A DNA stretch of 64,000 nucleotides, from the NCBI RefSeq assembly GCF_029867415.1, contig NW_026705401.1, positions 434,001 to 498,000 on the forward strand, read 5' to 3'. This document shows positions 59,099-64,000 of this stretch, piece after piece. A model generated the notes under the pieces. That model did not search any database. It saw nothing but the letters and a program-made list of their open reading frames with translations, and had not been told where the DNA came from. This DNA comes from Vicia villosa. Taxonomy: Eukaryota; Streptophyta; Magnoliopsida; Fabales; Fabaceae. The stretch's first letter is position 1. Every line of letters starts with the position of its first letter. Made by a program: the position numbers and the translations under genes.

Positions 59099-60179
59099 TA
59101 GTGGAGACATTTCCTTTTTTTTATCACTTTTTTCTTTCAATTTCTTCACAATTTCACCAATTAATTTAACCAATCAAATCAACTTATTTTTTCTTCATTT
59201 TTTACACACCTCTTATTTAATATACATATTTTGACAATACCAAAAAAAATCACAAAAAAAGATTTATTTAATATGTTTTTAATTAGGTTTAAAATGATAC
59301 ATTTTTAAGTGTTTTTAAATACTTTAAATTTTGTTTTTCATTTAATTTTCAAACCTAATCATTTGTAAATATATTTTGTGATCAAACCCTAAATCACTTA
59401 GGTCTTAATTAAGCATTAACATTTGATTTAAACTTAATTAAGTTGACTTTTGTCAAATTCAAATTGTTTTAAAACAAACGATCATTCTTTTCAAAACAAT
59501 AAACCATTTCTTTTTGAAACTATTGATTAAATCTTTTTAATTGATCAATTGATTTTCAAAACGATGTGGGGCTTCTCGAATATTAGAGAGTATAAGACCC
59601 ACTCCTTTTTCTTTTTACACAGTCTTTTTGTTCAAAACAAATAAACTTCTTTCAAAACAAACTTTCAAACTGTTTTCAAACGACGAAACTTTGCGTCTGT
59701 AAATAAATCAATTAACCATGTTTTATGAAATAAAACGGGGGCCTCCACATAGGTATAAGTCCCATTCCTGTACATGAAATTAGGTATTTCATTGTACACA
59801 CACCTTTTTGTACATACACCTTTTTGTACATACCTCGATCAGTTTGACTTTTTAACTTTGAATAACTAATCAAAAATGAAGGTTTTCTTTAAATCTTCCC
59901 AAAAATACCATGGGCCTCCATGTAGGTATAAGTCCCAAAGCCCTTTGTGAATACCGGTTTACATAGCTTTGAATAAACTCAAGTGGGTCTCTCCCCGAGT
60001 ATGAGTCCCGAGCCCCGGTGTATACAAATGGATCATGCTTACAGGTATATTTCCTTCATAAACTCCATTATATACACACACTTTGTCATATATATAATTG
60101 TTCATACCTGTTGTTCATACTTGTTCATGTTTGTTCATATGTGTGATATGTGTGCTTGTTCAACTTAGTACAACACTAG

Positions 60180-60450
60180 GTTCCCCATAGCCTCCTATTG
60201 GGCTTCGTGCAAAGAATCTCCCTAGTTTAGGTTAGGACATAGAGTATGGTTTCCCGGTGAAATCGCTCTAAGAGCTCAAACCAACTATACCATGCCTCCC
60301 CTTGGGCTTTGTACAAACGAGTGACCCTCCCATAGCCTCCTCTTGGGCTTACAATGCAAGGACCCTCGACTAGTCCCTCCCATAGCCTCCTCTTGGGCTT
60401 ACAATGCAAGGACCCTCGGATAGCCTCCTCTTGGGCTTCGTACAAGGACC
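60180..60450. repeat. tandem repeat with CCATAGCCTCCTCTTGGGCTT word
   Basis: TAGCCTCCT(A/C)TTGGGCTT recurs at about 60187, 60335, 60384 and 60422, two of them within a near-perfect ~49-bp duplication (CCCTCCCATAGCCTCCTCTT, then GGGCTTACAATGCAAGGACCC). It is the reverse-complement relative of the repeat at 30540-32050. Confidence 0.85.
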
Positions 60451-60559
60451 CACGGGCTTCTTATAAGCATCCCAAATATCCAAAACAAATACCCTAGGAG
60501 ATTAGACATTTTTCATCTCTATGCTAGGAGTATCTCTTCTATATCATCACAAACAATCA

Positions 60560-60790
60560 ATCAATCAAACTTTTTTTGCCACAAGGCTGGCTAATCAATC
60601 AAATTTCTTTTTGCCACAAGGATGGCTAATCAATCAAACCGTTTTGCCACCATACTGGCTGATTAATCAAAGTTTTTGTCACAAGGCTGACTTCATTGAA
60701 ACTTTTGCCACGAGGCTGGCTGATTAATCAAAACTTTTTGTCACAAGGCTGACTTCATTGAAAGTTTTTGCCACAAGGCTGGTTAAACGA
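60560..60790. repeat. ~33-bp repeat with TTTTGCCACAAGGCTGGCT word
   Basis: The words TTTTGCCACAAGG.TGGCTAATCAATCAAA and TTTTTGTCACAAGGCTGACTTCATTGAAA alternate seven or eight times. It lies in the R/U5 part of the LTR. Confidence 0.85.
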
Positions 60791-61471
60791 ACAAAAACAT
60801 CTTTATCATTCTAAGCGCCATAAGTGGCATGGCCCAGGGCTTATAATGAAAAGATTTTCAAACAAAAATCAAACAGATGTATGTGATGATATAGATTAGA
60901 TACATCGAACATTTAGATGACATTTGTCTCTTTTCCTTTGCTTCCACTAGCATAAGTGGGAACTACGATTGCTCTGACTTTCTCAACATCCCTTTGAGAA
61001 TACGTAGGCACAAGGTCGTATCCTTGGCGAGCAAAACTTCTCTCTCAAACCACTCAAACCTTAGCACCCGTAGACCCCGAGCTACAGATGCTCTGATTCC
61101 CTCTAAGGGATATGTATGCAGAGGATCGCGATGATCTTTGCGAGCATAATCAAACAAACACTTTAGGTCCCACCTCTTTCTCACAAGAACCTCTCAATAA
61201 CAAGAATGGAATAAACAAAACAAAGAAAACTATAGAGTACTATAGATACGTTGGGTGCTAATACCTTCCCTTCGTATAACCAACCCTCTTACCCAAGATC
61301 TCTCACCCCACTTTTAGGTTATTGCAGCTTTTTTCCTTTTCCTACTTTGGAAATAATAAAAAGTTTGGTCGGTACAAAAGAAAAATCATTTTTTGAGCAC
61401 TCGAGCCCAAAGAAGGCATCAGGTGTCTCATCCCGAAAAAGGACAACGATTTTTCGCCCGCGACAGAAAAA

Positions 61472-61489
61472 TGGCGACTTCACTAGGGA
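61472..61489 (+). other. primer-binding site of the plus-strand Ogre element
   Basis: TGGCGACTTCACTAGGGA differs at three or four positions from the TGGCGACTCTGCTGGGGA at 46940-46957. It lies six bases after the LTR end. Confidence 0.85.
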
Positions 61490-62267
61490 CCATCTTTTTA
61501 TTGTTTCCAAAGAAAGAGTTATTTCTATTTGTTTTGTTTTTATTTTGTTCTTGTTTGGTTCTTTGGTTCTGTTACTTGTGTGGTTCTGTTACAAGTGATA
61601 CATTATGGACAAATCCTAACCCGGATTAAGTACACATACGAATTAGGTGGAGGGTATAGTCATGTGCAGGCGCACGTGAGAATCCTTCCGCTCAGTGGAG
61701 GTTCCTTGTTTGTAATATATGTTTAGCGAGTTTAGTTGCGAAGACATTATTGCTTTCATTGAACTGTAGAAGCTGAGTTGGCTGTAGAACCCCAACCCAT
61801 CCTGGCCTTATTAGGTTGTGGTGCAGAAACTATTCAGGTGAAGACTTGGATTAGTTGTCATGCGGAGAACCACACTCAGACGAGTTTTTCTTGAGAATAT
61901 TGCTGGCTCATGAGTTTAATTGTGGAAAGCCGGTAATATCCGAAAGAAAGATGTAGACTTTGACGTATCAGTAGAACATGTTTTGCAGGTGATTAACTAG
62001 AACTATCCCATGTTTGGTTCTCTGACCTCATGCTCGTGACGCTGGACCTTTGAACCTGTGTGTACCATGTTTGTGTTACCATGTTTGTGTTGCCATGTTT
62101 ACAGTACCATGTTTGCGTTACCATGTTCGCTTTACCATGTTTGAATATGTGGCATCCATGCATCCATGCATTCATACATCCATAAAAAAAAAAAACTTTT
62201 TCCATAAAAACATGATTTTTTCCAAACAATTAGAGAATTTTCTTTGCAAACATTATAGGATTAGGTT
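61490..62267 (+). other. Ogre 5' leader, no gene seen
   Basis: Untranslated leader between PBS and ORF1. At 62065-62145 a ~15-bp unit (TTACCATGTTTGTG and variants) repeats five or six times, followed by CATCCATGCATCCATGCATT. The repeats put several ATG triplets ahead of the ORF1 start, which could lower initiation at ORF1. Confidence 0.6.
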
Positions 62268-63797
62268 ATGGAGTGGGTAAAAAGGCATACCAAGAGGTAC
62301 GGTTTCAAAGAGCCTAATGTGGAAAGACTGAAAGAGTTAGCGTCTTTTGTACAAGATCCTTCTGATTTTAGGAAAAGCCATGGAAAGCTTTTGCCTATCT
62401 TGAACACTCATGTTGATGAAGGACTTCTCAAAACTCTGGTTCAGTTTTATGATCCCGTCTACCGGTGTTTTACCTTTCCAGACTATCAGTTGGTACCAAC
62501 CTTGGAAGAATATGCCAATCTTTTGGGTATTCCTGTGTCTGACAAAATACCTTTCAATGGTTTGGAAGCCAACCCTAAGTCACCAGTCATTGCAGCAGGT
62601 ATCCACTTGAAGAAATCTGAAATAGAGAGTAATTGGACTACCAAAGGAAACCTTCTAGGTTTGCCTTCACAGTTTCTAATAAAGAGAGCCTTTGATTTCA
62701 TCGAGACTGGTAGCATGATAGCTTTTGAAGCTGTACTAGCCTTGCTCATCTATGGGTTGGTTCTGTTTCCCAATATCGACGACTTTGTTGATATCAATGC
62801 CATAAAGGTCTTTTTGAATGGAAATCCCGTTCCGACTCTGCTTGGTGACATGTATTTCTCTGTCCATCATAGGAATCACCAAGGTGGTGGAATTATTGTA
62901 TGTTGTGCACCTCTGTTGTTTAAATGGATTGTTTCACACTTACCTAAGTCTCCCATTTTCACGGAAAACCGGGAAGGTTTACGTTGGTCTCAAAGACTTA
63001 TGTCTCTTACTAATAATGATATTCAGTGGTATACCTTGGCTCGCTGCGGTACAGAAACCATTGAAAGTTGTGGAGAATTTGCCAACGTACCCCTCATTGG
63101 TACACAAGGAGGAATTAACTACAATCCGGTCCTAGCCCGACGACAACTCGGGTATGCGAATTCAACTAAACCCATTGGCCCTACAGTGGAAAGCTACTTC
63201 TATCAGGAAGGAAATGATCCTCAAGGGTTGAAAACAAAAATGGTGAAAGCCTGGTACGACATCCGATGGAAAGAAAAAGGTGAGATAAGGAACTGTATCG
63301 CTACGAACGCCTACATCTGTTGGGTAAAGAAAAGGGCAAAGGAGTTTCAAATGCCTTATGATTATGAAAAACCCATGTTTCCTGCAGTGTCTCAACGACC
63401 CAACATTCCCGCTATGGAGGAATACCAAGACACTTTGACCAAGATGAGGATAGAAAAAGACGCTTGGGAAGAAAAGTTTCGAAGAACTGATGTGGAAAAT
63501 AGAAAGTTGAAGAAACAAGTGAAAGAACATGAAGAAACTCTCTATTATCAGGATGGATGGCTCATGAACAAAGATGAGAAGATCCGTCGGAAAGATGCCG
63601 CAATCAGAAGATACATCAAAGAAAGCAAGAAAAAGCTTGAAGGCTCAACAAGCAACGCTCTGATACCTGACAATTGGAAGAATGTGGTTGACAAGCTGAG
63701 AGCTGAAAAGGCCGAGTTGAAAGCTTACTATGGGAAAGAAATCATGAAGCTCAAGCTGCACAATGCATTTGGTTCTTCGTCTGATGAAGATGTTTAG
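62268..63797 (+). CDS. Ogre ORF1 protein, 509 aa, intact (DUF7745-like domain plus coiled coil)
   Basis: An uninterrupted frame begins at ATG 62268, the first long-frame ATG after the leader. Residues ~50-95 hold LLKTLVQFYDPVYRCFTF and VPTLEEYANLLGIPV, the DUF7745/plant-mobile-domain-like core. Residues ~150-260 continue it (FEAVLALLIYGLVLFPNIDD; CCAPLLFKWIVSHLP). NYNPVLARRQLGYAN follows at ~290. Residues ~380-500 are highly charged and helical (MEEYQDTLTKMRIEKDAWEE; VVDKLRAEKAELKAYY), a predicted coiled coil. It ends in acidic SSSDEDV. Ogre elements carry such an ORF between PBS and gag; its biochemical role is not established. The intact frame, against many breaks in the copy at 44204-46136, suggests a younger insertion. 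Gag should follow beyond the window. Confidence 0.9.
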   Translation: MEWVKRHTKRYGFKEPNVERLKELASFVQDPSDFRKSHGKLLPILNTHVDEGLLKTLVQFYDPVYRCFTFPDYQLVPTLEEYANLLGIPVSDKIPFNGLEANPKSPVIAAGIHLKKSEIESNWTTKGNLLGLPSQFLIKRAFDFIETGSMIAFEAVLALLIYGLVLFPNIDDFVDINAIKVFLNGNPVPTLLGDMYFSVHHRNHQGGGIIVCCAPLLFKWIVSHLPKSPIFTENREGLRWSQRLMSLTNNDIQWYTLARCGTETIESCGEFANVPLIGTQGGINYNPVLARRQLGYANSTKPIGPTVESYFYQEGNDPQGLKTKMVKAWYDIRWKEKGEIRNCIATNAYICWVKKRAKEFQMPYDYEKPMFPAVSQRPNIPAMEEYQDTLTKMRIEKDAWEEKFRRTDVENRKLKKQVKEHEETLYYQDGWLMNKDEKIRRKDAAIRRYIKESKKKLEGSTSNALIPDNWKNVVDKLRAEKAELKAYYGKEIMKLKLHNAFGSSSDEDV

Positions 63798-64000
63798 GAT
63801 TTGTTTAGATTTTCATGTATCATTTGATTCTGTAAGGAGCTACGCTCCAATGTTGTAACATTTCCCATTATTGCAATAAAAAAAATGAATGAATAAAAGA
63901 TTTGTTTGTGTTCAAATGTTTGCCAGAAAATAATCTTTAAAATGTTTGGAAAAATCATAAACTTCTTTTTGCATACATCATTCTGCATATCGAGTCTGTT
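63798..64000 (+). other. spacer after ORF1, truncated by the window edge
   Basis: Non-coding AT-rich sequence between ORF1 and the expected gag. No features seen. Confidence 0.5.

Larger units (their letters stand above)
56496..61465 (+). mobile_element. 5' LTR (4.97 kb) of a plus-strand Ogre element
   Basis: It starts TGTCATACCCCAATTTTTG and ends TTTCGCCCGCGACA, seven bases before a tRNA-Arg-type PBS. The length is in the usual Ogre range. The left flank is GCCCT; the right target duplication would be outside the window. It contains a TATA box at 58080, a tRNA-like module at 59044-59098, and repeats at 60180-60790. Plus-strand short frames inside (58686, 59052) show no domain. Confidence 0.88.

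Overview
The window looks like nuclear, gene-poor, heterochromatin-type DNA from a plant. The most likely source is a legume of the pea/vetch tribe (Fabeae). The reasons are long Ogre-type Ty3/gypsy LTRs beginning TGTCATACCCC, Ogre-specific ORF1 proteins, Athila, chromovirus-like, Sirevirus and other Ty1/copia pieces, a LINE, a hAT transposon and a Mutator-type MITE. The species assignment is inference. I found no convincing host gene, rRNA or intact tRNA. Almost every recognisable coding stretch belongs to a transposable element, and nearly all are broken by stops, frameshifts or nested insertions.

Layout. 1-2.9 kb: a ~93-bp tandem repeat and a decayed minus-strand gene with a plant-mobile-domain/DUF1985-like segment. 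2.9-15.65 kb: a minus-strand Ty1/copia element (3' LTR and RT/RNase H on the left, gag and 5' LTR on the right) that appears split by a plus-strand Athila element (4.64-15.0 kb). The Athila 5' LTR holds a solo LTR (5001-7627), which holds a MULE MITE (7085-7485, 9-bp target duplication), and the Athila gag is interrupted by a hAT element (9.6-11.9 kb). 15.65-19.6 kb: a CCGG-rich repeat, two long (TA)n arrays and a minus-strand LINE remnant.

19768-48586: a second nest. A minus-strand Ogre/Tat element is bounded by the 5-bp duplication CAAAT. It has pol, gag-pro, ORF1, PBS and PPT, but its two LTRs are clearly different sequences. Inside it lies a Sirevirus fragment, split by an Ogre-type solo LTR (29551-38896, CTTTC duplication). 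That LTR is itself split by a chromovirus-like LTR plus leader (33381-37254, TGACC duplication).

48.6-56.5 kb: decayed Ty3/gypsy material and parts of Ogre-like LTRs. 56496 to the right edge: the youngest-looking element, a plus-strand Ogre with a complete 4.97-kb LTR, a tRNA-Arg-type PBS and an uninterrupted 509-codon ORF1 (62268-63797). Its gag and pol lie beyond the window.

Points of most interest are: the Ogre with matching target duplications but non-matching LTRs; family-specific palindromic words repeated inside LTRs of three unrelated lineages (TCGCCAGGCGA, CATACGCGTATG, GCAATCGATTGC); tRNA-like A-box/B-box modules in the transcribed part of two Ogre LTRs; and repeated Asp-to-Asn losses at catalytic sites. 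All family calls come from reading motifs by eye; no database search was run.
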